64,000 nucleotides of DNA from Nitrospira sp. (GCA_005116745.1 SWDS01000003.1:24975-88974); one strand, 5' to 3'; shown: positions 52,808 through 62,696, counted from the first letter of the stretch. Notes: generated from the sequence alone by a model not told the origin. A program made the numbers and translations.

Positions 52808-53308
52808 CTACATACGAAGGGCATACTTGAGCTCGTCGCCTTTTGCAACTCCAGTTGTCTTAATGAACCCCGATTCTGCCTGTATCACATACCGAGCCTC
52901 TTCCGGCGGTGGCCCAAAAAATGGGCACGGGTCTTTCGCGCATGGTTCTGCATGTTCCAGGATATGCACGACATGATGTCCCTCATCCACCCACAGAATA
53001 TCGATAGGGAATCGATATTCCCTGGTTGTCACGCGATGCATTCCATTTTCCTCAAAGATATAAAGCATGCCTCCGCCCGTGGGCAAGGTCTCACGAAAGG
53101 CGAGTCCAAAGAGCAATTTCTCCGGCGTGTTCGCCACTTCGGCTTCGAGCTCAACACCGCTCGGAAACTTGACGACGATGATGTCCGATTCCTTGCGCTC
53201 AATGAGGAACACCGACACACTCATCAGGAGAAGGGCAAGCAGAATCATCATGATGATTCGCTTCTTCTGCTGCTCTCGATTGCTCGCCTGGGTTTGATCA
53301 GCTGCCAT
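52808..53308 (-). CDS. Membrane-anchored DUF192 protein
   Basis: Protein of 166 aa with an N-terminal membrane helix (IIMMILLALLLMSVSVFLI, residues 18-36) after a charged cytoplasmic tail. The outer DUF192 domain shows 'GVELEAEVANTPEKLLFGLAFRETLPTGGGMLYIFE' and 'FPIDILWVDEGHHVVHILEHAEPC', with Cys residues in 'CAKDPCPFF'. The function of DUF192 is unknown. First gene of the operon; the 233-base gap on its left flank is shared with the ferredoxin gene on the other strand. Confidence 0.88.
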   Translation of the reverse strand: MAADQTQASNREQQKKRIIMMILLALLLMSVSVFLIERKESDIIVVKFPSGVELEAEVANTPEKLLFGLAFRETLPTGGGMLYIFEENGMHRVTTREYRFPIDILWVDEGHHVVHILEHAEPCAKDPCPFFGPPPEEARYVIQAESGFIKTTGVAKGDELKYALRM

Positions 53309-53395
53309 TGATGGTATTTGGCGGTCTCTATCTCTGCCGGGCCCAATGCCTCATGCAGAGGCGTACGCTAGGTCTTCTGACCGGATTCCGTTCGA

Positions 53396-53425
53396 TTGAC
53401 TTGGAAAAGAATCACGGAATAAAAT
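53396..53425 (+). promoter_or_regulatory. Sigma-70-like promoter for the ferredoxin gene
   Basis: TTGACT (53396-53401) and TAAAAT (53420-53425), spacer 18, each one mismatch from consensus. The expected leader before the ATG at 53543 is about 110 bases. Confidence 0.55.
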
Positions 53426-53509
53426 ATCACGTTGCATACCTGCTCATCACACGTCGATGGGAGTACTATGGTGTGAGCTGCGTGAACTTGTCAACGTGCT
53501 CGTAGTTAG

Positions 53510-53890
<381 letters not shown>

Positions 53891-53913
53891 CTATTTTTAT
53901 GTGATGTATTTAA

Positions 53914-53951
53914 GGGCTCTGGTTCTGGATAGAACCAGAGCCCTTTGTTTT
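53914..53951 (+). terminator. Intrinsic terminator after the ferredoxin gene
   Basis: Perfect 13-bp stem (GGGCTCTGGTTCT, complement at 53931-53943) with a GGAT loop and TTTGTTTT behind it, 23 bases after the ferredoxin stop. Confidence 0.93.
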
Positions 53952-53974
53952 GGGCTATTGTGACCGAACAATGC

Positions 53975-54006
53975 AAAAGGCCCCGGTGAGCTTCACCGAG
54001 GCCTTT
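53975..54006 (-). terminator. Intrinsic terminator after the cupredoxin gene
   Basis: AAAGGCC-C-CGGTGA (53976-53989) pairs with TCACCG-A-GGCCTTT (53993-54006); one C-A mismatch, 3-base loop. On the minus strand it ends in CCTTTTG. It faces the ferredoxin terminator 24 bases away. Confidence 0.8.
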
Positions 54007-54030
54007 CTCGCCAACCGAAATCCAGACAAC

Positions 54031-54507
54031 CTACTTCAGCATAAGCAACTTGCCACCGACATGGCCCGGATGCAAGTGGCACCGATATTCAAGAACATTT
54101 CCCCCGGAATAAAACAGATCGCTGGTCGGAACACCGATATACTGTGTTTCCCCAGGTTTGAGCACGATCTTGGTATGCAAGACAGTCGGTGCAGATTGAT
54201 TCACGGCGGTGCCGAGCTGGAACCCGTGCTCAGCCGTTGCATTATTCGTCACTTTTAACAACACTGGAGCACCGGGACGGGCTTTAAAATCGATGACGGT
54301 CATCGGCGGATACCAGACCTTCATGTTTCCAATTTCAATAGCAAAGAACGAAACATCCACACTCAGCTCCTTAAACGGCTGGCCGACGACAGAACCCGTT
54401 TCCAGATCGCCGGTCTCTACACCTCCCGCTTGAAGCGCATACGAACTCGACGCCCCAGCCAACACCATTCCAAAGCCAAAGAAGACCGCCAACATCGTCT
54501 TGCCCAT
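54031..54507 (-). CDS. Periplasmic cupredoxin
   Basis: Blue copper protein of 158 aa. A signal peptide (hydrophobic 'MLAVFFGFGMVLAGASSSYA') is followed by about 130 residues of cupredoxin fold. Copper ligands appear as His in 'TAEHGFQLG' and the Cys-x-His-x2-His cluster 'YRCHLHPGHVGGKL'. There is no Met four residues after the second His, so the axial ligand may be missing or different. It likely shuttles electrons in the periplasm; nitrite-oxidising Nitrospira carry several such proteins. A strong GGGGGG(T)AG site precedes the ATG. Confidence 0.88.
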   Translation of the reverse strand: MGKTMLAVFFGFGMVLAGASSSYALQAGGVETGDLETGSVVGQPFKELSVDVSFFAIEIGNMKVWYPPMTVIDFKARPGAPVLLKVTNNATAEHGFQLGTAVNQSAPTVLHTKIVLKPGETQYIGVPTSDLFYSGGNVLEYRCHLHPGHVGGKLLMLK

Positions 54508-54927
54508 GACTACCCCCCCCTTGCGAAGTATGTAAGAAGAAACAAACTAGAGGCTTGTGAATTATGTGCCGCCAAACTTACAGAGAACACCACTGCTTCC
54601 AATCGTATGCACTCGTTGTCTACGACAGTGTCTCGGCACTCACTACATTGTAAGATTATTCGTATAACATATCGGTCAAAACGGAAGCAATTGATTTAGA
54701 ACTGCCGCAGCCGCTTGAATCGTGGCTCACTCGATGGAATCCAGCTCCACAAGCAACGGCCCTGGAAGCAGCTGTGGTCATTGCCTCGTGTATCGGCCCT
54801 CTCGGTGCCGGACAATTGACACTAAATGGTGGCAGAGCACCCCGTACTCTCGTTAACTATTCGCTTGGTCAGAACCGCGCTTAAGTATTTCCAGAAAACT
54901 CCGATAGGGCAGTTGAGGAGCTGTGAC
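54508..54927. other. 420-base gap with one start-less reading frame
   Basis: Between cupredoxin and CBS genes. A plus-strand frame at 54654-54884 (77 codons; middle part 'LPQPLESWLTRWNPAPQATALEAA') has protein-like composition but no ATG, GTG or TTG in its first half. It may be a decayed gene. An AT-rich stretch at 54650-54700 could hold promoters. Nothing else seen. Confidence 0.35.
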
Positions 54928-55542
54928 ATGTCCATCATTCTGGCAGTCAACGGAATCGTGGAGGCATATCCGGTCAAACCGGTTGGGCCACGGATTGGCC
55001 GGCCTGAATACTCGAGGGAACGGGAGCATCATGGCCAACACGATTCCTCTCTGGATCACTCAGCCTTGGCAGCACAAACAGCCTATCAACAGCAGAGCAT
55101 CGAACAATCGCACCCGAAACCGGCGATTCTCGCGCGTGACCTGATGAGCACTCCGGTGATCTCTCTTCCATCCGATAGCACCTGGCTTGACGCCTGGATG
55201 AGCATGTCAGACAAGGGATTCCATCATATCCCCGTCACGTCGATGCACGACAGCCTTGTTGGGATGGTGTCCTATCGCGACTTGCTCCGCCATGCTCCTG
55301 AACTGATCACAGCGGCCGATACGCGACAGGCCTCCAGACGGCGATTGGCTGACATCATGACGTCCCGAGTTATTTCGGCCACTCCCGTAACAGAGGTCCG
55401 GGAAATTGCCCGCGTCATGTTAGATGAACAGATTCATGCAGTTCCAATTTTGGATCACCATCGCCGTCTGGTCGGCATTCTTGCTACCCATGATCTACTG
55501 CGGGGTATCGCCAACCACGGCCCTCTCGAACTCTGGACCTGA
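54928..55542 (+). CDS. CBS-domain pair protein
   Basis: Protein of 204 aa. The last 140 residues form two CBS repeats: 'ARDLMSTPVISLPSDSTWLDAWMSMSDKGFHHIPV...LVGMVSYRDLLRHA' and 'LADIMTSRVISATPVTEVREIARVMLDEQIHAVPIL...LVGILATHDLLRGI'. Such pairs bind adenosine nucleotides and act as energy sensors. The N-terminal 70 residues carry a Gln/His-rich stretch of unknown use. The ATG at 54928 has GAGGAG upstream. It is monocistronic; its partner is unknown. Confidence 0.88.
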   Translation: MSIILAVNGIVEAYPVKPVGPRIGRPEYSREREHHGQHDSSLDHSALAAQTAYQQQSIEQSHPKPAILARDLMSTPVISLPSDSTWLDAWMSMSDKGFHHIPVTSMHDSLVGMVSYRDLLRHAPELITAADTRQASRRRLADIMTSRVISATPVTEVREIARVMLDEQIHAVPILDHHRRLVGILATHDLLRGIANHGPLELWT

Positions 55543-55672
55543 CTTCTTCGTTGATGACTTCACAGACAGACTATCGTCGATGGTATCTCTCCGACTAGTT
55601 TGGGCTCGACTCGATACCGTAACGGTCGTCTTGGCCAACCCGGAAGGTATGCAGGATACCCTCTCGCCTGGA

Positions 55673-56143
55673 TCATCCCAAGTATGACCATTGAGAGAAC
55701 ATCGCCGCTTGACCGATGCGGTGTCCGGCAGGATCGATCACATTCCAAATCACGGCTTGCTCGACAAGAAATCGCTTCCCCGTCGAGGAAATTCGCACCC
55801 CCCGATATCCGTCGAAGTAACCGGTGAGCTTTGCTTGCTCCAACATTCTTCTCCGCTCAGTACGGTCATCCGCCTCAGCCGTCAGTCGTGATGGCGTCTG
55901 GATGAATTCCTCCCAGGACAACTCCCACAGATCCAAGGCTCCTTGATTGCCATAATTTAAGATCGGGTCCGACTCCACACCGTGCGACACAACGACAACG
56001 GATGCTTCGAATAACCGAAGGGCCTGTGCCTTTCGATCGCCTGCCCGATCGATAAGGTCTTGTCCGATCCAATAGTGATAGCTCTCCATCAGCCGGTGAC
56101 TCCACTCAACAATGCATGGTTCGCTCCAGGGCCTGGATTCCAT
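55673..56143 (-). CDS. MEKHLA-domain (PAS-like) protein
   Basis: Protein of 156 aa of the MEKHLA family, a PAS-related domain. 'LNYGNQGALDLWELSWEEFIQTPSRLTAEADDRTERRRML' and 'GYFDGYRGVRISSTGKRFLVEQAVIWNVIDPAGHRIGQAAMFSQW' are the family core. There is no output domain, so it may be a stand-alone ligand sensor. The ATG at 56143 is used; an in-frame GTG at 56194 would place the start against the leuC promoter. No clear ribosome site. It is divergent from leuC. Confidence 0.85.
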   Translation of the reverse strand: MESRPWSEPCIVEWSHRLMESYHYWIGQDLIDRAGDRKAQALRLFEASVVVVSHGVESDPILNYGNQGALDLWELSWEEFIQTPSRLTAEADDRTERRRMLEQAKLTGYFDGYRGVRISSTGKRFLVEQAVIWNVIDPAGHRIGQAAMFSQWSYLG

Positions 56144-56194
56144 CGGTGCGGTGGTACCACGTCTTATAGCGCAGAACAAGCTCTGGACGTGCAC

Positions 56195-56225
56195 TTGTCA
56201 AGACCATAGGACTTCTCTATATAAT
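56195..56225 (+). promoter_or_regulatory. Promoter upstream of leuC
   Basis: TTGTCA (56195-56200) is followed by TATATAAT (56218-56225). Taking TATATA as the -10 gives a 17-base spacer; taking TATAAT gives 19. It lies 33-40 bases before the leuC ATG. Confidence 0.6.
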
Positions 56226-56257
56226 GACACTTGGAATTCATAAAGACAGGAGTAGCC

Positions 56258-57661
56258 ATGGCTGGCAAAACACTATTCGACAAAATTTGGGATGCGCATG
56301 TCGTGCGGGCGGAACCAGACGGAACCACACTCCTCTATATTGATCGACAACTGGTTCATGAAGTGACCTCTCCCCAAGCGTTTGAAGGGTTGAAGCTGGC
56401 TGGGCGAACGCCTCGACGACCGGCCGCAACCCTGGCCGTCCCGGATCACAATGTTCCGACGACCGACCGGACGCTACCGATCGCCGATCAGATCAGCGCA
56501 AAGCAGATTCAGACCCTTGAGGAAAACTGTCGCAACTTCGGCATTACCTACTTCGGCATGGATGATATCCGACAAGGCGTGGTGCACATCATTGGCCCCG
56601 AGCAAGGATTCACCCTGCCAGGGACAACGATCGTGTGCGGAGATTCTCACACATCGACCCATGGGGCATTCGGTGCATTGGCATTCGGTATTGGAACCAG
56701 TGAAGTCGAACATGTACTGGCGACGCAATGCCTCGTCCAAAAACGACCAAAGACGATGGAGGTCCGTGTTGAGGGGACCCTTTCCGATCACTGCTCAGCA
56801 AAGGACATTATCCTTGCGATTATCGGAAAAATTGGCACGGCCGGTGGAACCGGTTACGTGATTGAGTATACAGGGTCAGCTATTCGTGCACTGAGCATGG
56901 AAGGGCGCATGACCCTCTGTAATATGTCGATCGAGGGGGGAGCCCGCGCTGGGTTAGTGGCCCCCGATGAGAAGACGATCGCCTACCTGAAGGAACGGCC
57001 GCTCGTTCCAAAAGGGGAGATGTTTGAACAAGCCGTGCAGGCATGGCAACGGCTCACCACTGACCCAGATGCGAAGTATGAGGCGACCGTCTCGTTACAG
57101 GCTGAAGACATCGCGCCTCAGGTCAGTTGGGGAACGAGTCCGGGGATGGTGCTGGGTGTCGATCAAAAGATCCCAGACCCACGAACGATGTCCGACGCCA
57201 ACACAAAGAGCGCGACGGAACGTGCTTTGACCTACATGGGACTTTCGCCCAACACACCCATTACGGAGATTGCCATCGACCGCGTCTTCATCGGCTCATG
57301 CACGAATTCACGGATTGAAGACCTCCGGCTGGCAGCCAGCCTTGCCAAGGGGAAAAAAGTTGCCAAGTCTGTGCATGCCATGGTGGTCCCAGGGTCCGGA
57401 CTCGTCAAACAACAAGCGGAGGCGGAAGGCCTTGATCACGTATTTCGTGAAGCAGGATTCGAATGGCGAGAGGCTGGATGCAGCATGTGTCTGGCCATGA
57501 ATGCCGACGTCCTGCAGCCAGGGGAACGTTGCGCGTCCACCAGCAATCGAAATTTTGAAGGCCGTCAGGGCGCAGGCGGGAGAACCCATCTGGTGTCGCC
57601 TGCGATGGCGGTCGCCGCAGCGATCGAAGGGCACTTCGTCGATATTCGACATTGGAGCTGA
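56258..57661 (+). CDS. leuC: 3-isopropylmalate dehydratase large subunit
   Basis: Aconitase-type large subunit (467 aa) with LeuD. '[12 protein letters not shown]', '[12 protein letters not shown]', '[35 protein letters not shown]' and '[19 protein letters not shown]' contain two cluster Cys regions, and 'GCSMCLAMN' gives the last two ligands. It hydrates both isopropylmalate and citramalate products in bacteria with cimA. The ATG at 58 bases after the promoter has CAGGAG. It precedes leuD by 7 bases. Confidence 0.97.
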   Translation: MAGKTLFDKIWDAHVVRAEPDGTTLLYIDRQLVHEVTSPQAFEGLKLAGRTPRRPAATLAVPDHNVPTTDRTLPIADQISAKQIQTLEENCRNFGITYFGMDDIRQGVVHIIGPEQGFTLPGTTIVCGDSHTSTHGAFGALAFGIGTSEVEHVLATQCLVQKRPKTMEVRVEGTLSDHCSAKDIILAIIGKIGTAGGTGYVIEYTGSAIRALSMEGRMTLCNMSIEGGARAGLVAPDEKTIAYLKERPLVPKGEMFEQAVQAWQRLTTDPDAKYEATVSLQAEDIAPQVSWGTSPGMVLGVDQKIPDPRTMSDANTKSATERALTYMGLSPNTPITEIAIDRVFIGSCTNSRIEDLRLAASLAKGKKVAKSVHAMVVPGSGLVKQQAEAEGLDHVFREAGFEWREAGCSMCLAMNADVLQPGERCASTSNRNFEGRQGAGGRTHLVSPAMAVAAAIEGHFVDIRHWS

Positions 57662-57668
57662 TGACACT

Positions 57669-58292
57669 ATGGAACCGTTTACTCTACTCACCGGTCTCGT
57701 TGCCCCGTTGGATCTCATCAACGTCGACACGGATCAGATCATTCCGAAGCAGTTTCTAAAAACGATCAAACGGACAGGACTCCGCGAGGGCCTCTTCTTT
57801 GATTGGAGGAAGAAAAAAGATGGATTGCCCGATCCGAACTTTTTCTTGAATCAACCTCGCTATCAATCGGCCTCGATCTTATTAACGCGCGATAACTTTG
57901 GTTGCGGCTCCTCTCGTGAGCATGCGCCGTGGGCCCTGTTGGATCAGGGGTTCCGTTGCATCATTGCGCCGAGTTTTGCAGACATTTTTTACAACAACTG
58001 CTTTCAAAACGGCATACTCCCCGTTGTGCTGAAGGCAGATGAAGTGCTGGCTCTCATGAAACACGCCATCGGTACCGAGGGATACCGGCTCACCGTCGAT
58101 CTTGGCAGCCAAACAGTCACATCGCCCGAGAAGACAACATACCGGTTCGAAATCGACCCCTTCCGCAAGGATTGCCTCTATCGAGGGCTTGATTCGATTG
58201 GCCTCACGCTCCAACATGAGGCTGAGATCACGGCCTATGAGTCTCGTCGAAAGACTGACGCTCCTTGGTTGTTCAGCGACATTCATTCGTAA
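57669..58292 (+). CDS. leuD: 3-isopropylmalate dehydratase small subunit
   Basis: Swivelling small subunit (207 aa). '[32 protein letters not shown]', '[46 protein letters not shown]' are the LeuD signature. Start at 57669 because GGAG lies upstream and the frame above is the end of leuC in another phase. It forms the enzyme with LeuC. Confidence 0.96.
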   Translation: MEPFTLLTGLVAPLDLINVDTDQIIPKQFLKTIKRTGLREGLFFDWRKKKDGLPDPNFFLNQPRYQSASILLTRDNFGCGSSREHAPWALLDQGFRCIIAPSFADIFYNNCFQNGILPVVLKADEVLALMKHAIGTEGYRLTVDLGSQTVTSPEKTTYRFEIDPFRKDCLYRGLDSIGLTLQHEAEITAYESRRKTDAPWLFSDIHS

Positions 58293-58306
58293 CTGAGGAG
58301 ATACCG

Positions 58307-58648
58307 GTGAAACTATTTGTGACGCTGCTCTTCTTTCTAGGCGCTGCCTACCTGACGGTCGTGTTCAACTGGACCTATTCCGATGGAAACCGGGCCGGCT
58401 ACATTCAGAAATTTTCAACAAAGGGCTGGCTGTGTAAGAGCCATGAAGGAGAGCTGGCCATGACGACCGTACCAGGAACGGCACCTGTTCTCTGGCCGTT
58501 TACGATCTCGGACGATAAAGTCGCCGCGCAACTGTCAGAGGTCATGGGGAAACGGGTGATCTTGCATTACAAGGAGTATCGCTACATTCCCTCCACCTGC
58601 TTCGGGGACACCACCTATTTCGTGGACAAAGTCGAAGTCCAAGAATAG
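58307..58648 (+). CDS. Small membrane-anchored protein of unknown function
   Basis: Protein of 113 aa with one N-terminal helix ('LFVTLLFFLGAAYLTVVF') and then a conserved pattern 'YSDGNRAGYIQKFSTKGWLCKSHEGEL...WPFTISDDKVAAQL'. Homologous short proteins are known in many bacteria but I know no proven role. Starts with GTG at 58307 after GAGGAG. It is coupled to leuD by a 14-base gap, perhaps only by position. Confidence 0.8.
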   Translation: MKLFVTLLFFLGAAYLTVVFNWTYSDGNRAGYIQKFSTKGWLCKSHEGELAMTTVPGTAPVLWPFTISDDKVAAQLSEVMGKRVILHYKEYRYIPSTCFGDTTYFVDKVEVQE

Positions 58649-58858
58649 TTGTACCAACTCCCAGGATGTTCAAAAAGTCCAGACATCTCACCCCCCCCCA
58701 ACCCCGGTGCGCCAAGACGCACCTCTCCGCATGCAAGACCGCAGCTCTCCAGATCTTTCCCGCTGTTCTATTCCGCGTTTCACGCTTCACGAGATGCACT
58801 TCACCTGTTTCAAAATGACGTGAGAACGAAGCTGGATGGCTGCTTCAACATCATTCTG

Positions 58859-59914
58859 CTACAGCCATTTCTTGCGACGGAAGCCAATGAGCATGATGGC
58901 TGCCACAAGACCCATGATGCCGATCGCCATCGGATAGCCCAAGGGCCATTTCAATTCCGGCATATACTCGAAATTCATGCCGTAGATGCCCGCGATAAAG
59001 GTGAGCGGCATGAAAATCGTGGTGATGACCGTCAAGACCCGCATGACGGCGTTGAGTCGATAGCTCACGCTCGACAGATAAATATCAAGACTGGCCGAGA
59101 CCATTTCCCGCAAGGTTTCGATGGTGTCGACAATCTGAACCACATGATCATAGACATCACGAATAAAGATCTTTGTGGACTCATGCAGAAACGGACAGTC
59201 CGAGCGAGACAGACCGTTGATCGCTTCCCGGAGCGGCCAGACGGCACGGCGTACGAACAGCAACTGCTGTTTCAGCCCATGAATGTCTTTGAGAATGTCC
59301 GGCTTGGGATCGGCCATAACCCGTTCTTGTAGCGACTCGATCCGCTCACCGAGTAGTTCGAGGACTTCAAAGTATTGGTCGACGATGGCATCGATCAGTG
59401 CATAGAGCAGATAGTCTGACCCGTTTTGCCGAAGCCGCCCTTTCCCGCCTCTCAAACGGTCCCGCACCGTGTGAAACACATCGGTGCCGTTTTCCTGGAA
59501 TGAGAGAACGTAATTCCGTCCAAGGACGAAACTCACCTGCTCGACGACAATATCCCCTCGCTCAGAGGTCGTCAGCATCTTCATGACGAGAAAGAAATAG
59601 GTCTCATAGTCGTCGAGCTTCGGACGTTGGTCCGTGTTGGCGATGTCTTCCAGAAGAAGGGGATGCAGGCCAAAATGTTTCCCGAATCCTTCCAAGACAT
59701 CAACCTTATGGACCCCGCTAACATTCACCCATGTGACGGTTTCGTCGGCAGGCAGTTGAAACGCATTCAGGTCCGTGACGACCTGCTCCTCGCAGCGCGC
59801 GCCGGCATAATTGAACAGGGTCATGCTCACGGCCTCGGTTCGCTGTTCGCCGATGTGAATGAGCGTCCCTGGCGAGAGCCCCGTCTTCTTCGACCGTTTC
59901 TGGATCAGTTTCAT
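58859..59914 (-). CDS. corA: CorA-type magnesium/cobalt channel
   Basis: Pentameric divalent-metal channel (351 aa). The N-terminal cytoplasmic domain has 'VTWVNVSGVHKVDVLEGFGKHFGLHPLLLEDIANTDQRPKLDDYETYFFLVMKML', followed by the long stalk helix. Two terminal transmembrane helices surround the selectivity motif G-M-N ('FIAGIYGMNFEYMPEL'). Basic residues end the protein. Length is usual. Confidence 0.95.
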   Translation of the reverse strand: MKLIQKRSKKTGLSPGTLIHIGEQRTEAVSMTLFNYAGARCEEQVVTDLNAFQLPADETVTWVNVSGVHKVDVLEGFGKHFGLHPLLLEDIANTDQRPKLDDYETYFFLVMKMLTTSERGDIVVEQVSFVLGRNYVLSFQENGTDVFHTVRDRLRGGKGRLRQNGSDYLLYALIDAIVDQYFEVLELLGERIESLQERVMADPKPDILKDIHGLKQQLLFVRRAVWPLREAINGLSRSDCPFLHESTKIFIRDVYDHVVQIVDTIETLREMVSASLDIYLSSVSYRLNAVMRVLTVITTIFMPLTFIAGIYGMNFEYMPELKWPLGYPMAIGIMGLVAAIMLIGFRRKKWL

Positions 59915-60007
59915 CGTAGCCTGCTTGTACGCAGATTCAACGGCCAGGTCAAGCGTGGTACACGCTCAGTTCTTTTCATCTAACTCCAGGCCTGCTACTC
60001 TCCTGTC

Positions 60008-60814
60008 ATGATATGGAACAATGAACTAGATGTTCTCAGCATGGCGATTCGGAAGGCTGGAGTAGAAGCCTTACGGTTCGCCGTCGATGGCTTTGAGACG
60101 ATTCAGAAGCCGGACCAATCCCCAGTGACCTCGGCGGACCTGGCCGTGAATGAGGTCCTTCTCTCCCACTTGATGTCGGCGTTTCCTGAGGATGGATGGC
60201 TCTCTGAAGAATCACCCGATCGTCTGGACCGACTTCAGAAACGACGAGTCTGGGTGGTTGATCCAATAGACGGGACGAAGGCGTTCATCAGTGGTGAACC
60301 GGAATATTGCATTTCCGTGGGCCTCATTGAACAGGGTCGACCGATCGTGGCAGCCATCTTCAACCCTTCCACAGACGAATTATTCACTGCAACTCGAGGT
60401 GGAGGTCTGCGCCTCAATAATAAACCGGTTGCTCCACCAGCTTCGTGGAACGGTCGACATCCAGAGATTGCTCTGAATCAATGGGAACAACAGATCGGCC
60501 GCTTCACCTCCCTGGAGCCATCGGTCAATAAGCGGCCTATCCGCTCAATCGCTTGGGTACTCGCACTCGCCGCAACTGGCCGTATCGAGGGAGTCGTCAC
60601 GTGGGAACCAGAAAATGAATGGGATGTGGCCGCAGGGACGCTCCTCATCACGGAGGCAGGGGGAACCATCTCCGATGGCCTTGGACAGGAACTACTCTTT
60701 AACCGACGCGAGCCTCGCTATCGCGGCATCATCGCCACAGGCCCACACTGTCCCGAGGCGCTCGCGCGACAGCTCAGAGGCCTGACTTGTGGGACCCACA
60801 ATGGCCTTGCGTAA
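60008..60814 (+). CDS. cysQ: 3'(2'),5'-bisphosphate nucleotidase CysQ
   Basis: Inositol-phosphatase-family enzyme (268 aa) that removes 3'-phosphoadenosine 5'-phosphate left over from sulfate use. 'QSPVTSADLAVNEVLLSHL', 'GWLSEESPD' (metal Glu), 'VWVVDPIDGTKAFISGEPEYCISVGLIEQG' (DPIDGTxxF motif) and 'WEPENEWDVAAGTLLITEAGG' (WDxAAG) are all intact. An inositol monophosphatase role cannot be excluded. The start region has no clear Shine-Dalgarno. Confidence 0.88.
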   Translation: MIWNNELDVLSMAIRKAGVEALRFAVDGFETIQKPDQSPVTSADLAVNEVLLSHLMSAFPEDGWLSEESPDRLDRLQKRRVWVVDPIDGTKAFISGEPEYCISVGLIEQGRPIVAAIFNPSTDELFTATRGGGLRLNNKPVAPPASWNGRHPEIALNQWEQQIGRFTSLEPSVNKRPIRSIAWVLALAATGRIEGVVTWEPENEWDVAAGTLLITEAGGTISDGLGQELLFNRREPRYRGIIATGPHCPEALARQLRGLTCGTHNGLA

Positions 60815-60831
60815 TGGCGAGTGATGGAAGA

Positions 60832-61293
60832 TCAGGGTGCGGGAGGAGTGTCGCCAAGGCGTGTCATGGAGGTTTTCCTAGTCAGGTGGAATGTGCCTCC
60901 CTTCTCTGATGGTGACCTGTTCGTACCGATTCGCTCATACCACCAGGTCCCCTCGCCTTCCCCAGCGTCGGCAGAGAGATTCACAACGAAACCGCCTTCC
61001 CGGTCGTTTTCTTTCTGAGACCACTTACCGATCCATGTCCGGCCGTTGAGCTGAAGAGTTTCGAATCGCCCATCCTTGAATGCGTACGTACCGTTGCCCT
61101 GATCATCGAGTCGAAGAACGACCGCCCCGCCGTCTTCGTATTCCCATTCCCCTTCCAGGACGGAACGGTCACCGATGGAATGGTCGGCGGAGACAGAGAG
61201 AGGGACTGTCGCTCGATGACTGCATCCCGTCAACAGCAGCGCAGCAACAGCAGCGACTATGGGAGCGAGGCGCAGACTCATGGTCGAGTTCAT
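60832..61293 (-). CDS. Small lipoprotein of unknown function
   Basis: Protein of 153 aa with a lipobox 'ALLLTGC' (Cys24 from the ATG at 61293), so a lipid-anchored protein. The mature part has a beta-rich lipocalin-like pattern: 'LEGEWEYEDGGAVVLRLDDQGNGTYAFKDGRFETLQLNGRTWIGKWSQ...EGGFVV'. Family not recognised. An in-frame ATG at 61281 is also possible. It lies 51 bases after the aminotransferase gene. Confidence 0.75.
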   Translation of the reverse strand: MNSTMSLRLAPIVAAVAALLLTGCSHRATVPLSVSADHSIGDRSVLEGEWEYEDGGAVVLRLDDQGNGTYAFKDGRFETLQLNGRTWIGKWSQKENDREGGFVVNLSADAGEGEGTWWYERIGTNRSPSEKGGTFHLTRKTSMTRLGDTPPAP

Positions 61294-61344
61294 AGCACGG
61301 GCTCTGGCTTCAGGCAAGAGACCGCTGCTTCCTCGCGTGAGCAC

Positions 61345-62502
61345 CTACAAACCAGCTTGGGTCAACCGCCGACAGGCTTCATCGAGATCTAGGTCGGTCT
61401 TGGCATAACTGAAACGGACGAAGTTGGCCCCTGCCGCACCGGGGATAAAGGCCTCTCCCGGTACACCAGCTACACCGGTTCGATCCAATAGATACATGGC
61501 ACGAGCTTTCCCGCTGTCGCCTGGAAGCCGGGACACATTCGCCAACACATAATAAGCCCCCTCTGGAATCGAGGGAGTGAGGCCCGCCTTCGCCAGAGCG
61601 CTGCAAAATCTGTCGCGCTTGTGCTGGTAGTCTCGAGCCAGGCTCCCATAGAAATCGTCCGGCAAGTCTCGAATACCACGAGCCACGCCCATTTGAAGCG
61701 GCGCTGGAGCACACACATAGAGGAGATCGTTCATCGCGCCAATCGCTCGTGTCCACGCCTGTGCAGCCACACTATACCCGATCCGCCACCCCGTCACGCT
61801 GAAGGTCTTGGAGTACCCTCCGATGGTCACCGTCCGTTCGGCCATATTCGGCAAGGAAGCCATACTCACATGCCGTCGCCCGTCATAGAGAAAGTATTCG
61901 TAGATTTCATCCGTCAGGACAAACAAATCGTGCCGGCACGCAAACTCTGCCAACGCCTCAAGTTCCGTTCGGCTGAAGACCTTGCCCGAAGGGTTGCCGG
62001 GCGAATTGACGGTGATGGCCTTTGTTCTTGTGGTCACGAGCTGCTCAAGCTGGGTCAACGAATAGATCCAGGCTGGTGGCTGCATGTGGACCACCACAGG
62101 GACTGCTTCAACCGCTATAAGCGCGCTGATATGGTATTGATAGTACGGCTCGAAGAGAATGACTTCATCACCAGGATTCAGCAGCGCAGCACAGGCACAG
62201 TGGAAGGCGCCAGTTGCCCCAGCGCTGACGGTGACTTCGGTTTCAGGATCGGCGCGAATCCCGTTATAGTGGTCCAGTTTGTCTGCGATGGCCTCCCGTA
62301 ATTCAGGCACGCCATCGAAGCGAGTGTAGACATTGTGTCCGTCCCTGATGGCCTGCTCTGCCCCTTCGAGCACGATCGGCGGCACCGGCGTATCACAGAC
62401 TCCCTGTGCCATATTGAGCCCCTTCGCACTCGCGCAGGCCTGGGTCATGGCCCGAATTTCAGATTGCGCGAGATCTCCCATCCGTCGACTGACTGTTCGC
62501 AT
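61345..62502 (-). CDS. Class I aminotransferase (aspartate-type)
   Basis: PLP aminotransferase of 385 aa. 'LNMAQGVCDTPVPPIVLEGAEQAI', 'YTRFDGVPELREAIADKL', 'SAGATGAFHCACAALLNPGDEVILFEPYY', 'NSPGNPSGKVFSRTELEAL', and the PLP lysine in 'IGGYSKTFSVTGWRIGY' are clear. The 'ANFVRFSYAKTD' end carries the substrate Arg. The amino acid served is not certain; aspartate or kynurenine-type aminotransferases fit best. The ATG at 62502 has AAGGAGAAGG before it, which decides the start over 62568. Confidence 0.88.
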   Translation of the reverse strand: MRTVSRRMGDLAQSEIRAMTQACASAKGLNMAQGVCDTPVPPIVLEGAEQAIRDGHNVYTRFDGVPELREAIADKLDHYNGIRADPETEVTVSAGATGAFHCACAALLNPGDEVILFEPYYQYHISALIAVEAVPVVVHMQPPAWIYSLTQLEQLVTTRTKAITVNSPGNPSGKVFSRTELEALAEFACRHDLFVLTDEIYEYFLYDGRRHVSMASLPNMAERTVTIGGYSKTFSVTGWRIGYSVAAQAWTRAIGAMNDLLYVCAPAPLQMGVARGIRDLPDDFYGSLARDYQHKRDRFCSALAKAGLTPSIPEGAYYVLANVSRLPGDSGKARAMYLLDRTGVAGVPGEAFIPGAAGANFVRFSYAKTDLDLDEACRRLTQAGL

Positions 62503-62696
62503 GCCCCTTCTCCTTCTTAAGCCTTCGCTTTCGGTGTCCTTTGTGGCAGAGGATGATGCGGGCGTCAAGATGGAGTCAGGAGTGTGCGCGTGGTCGAAGG
62601 AGTTTTAGGTACAATAGAGATTCTACTTGCTCCGTCCAGCTCTATGCGTACACTAAAGACTGCTGGCCCGATCATTAGTTGAAAAGGACCACCGCC

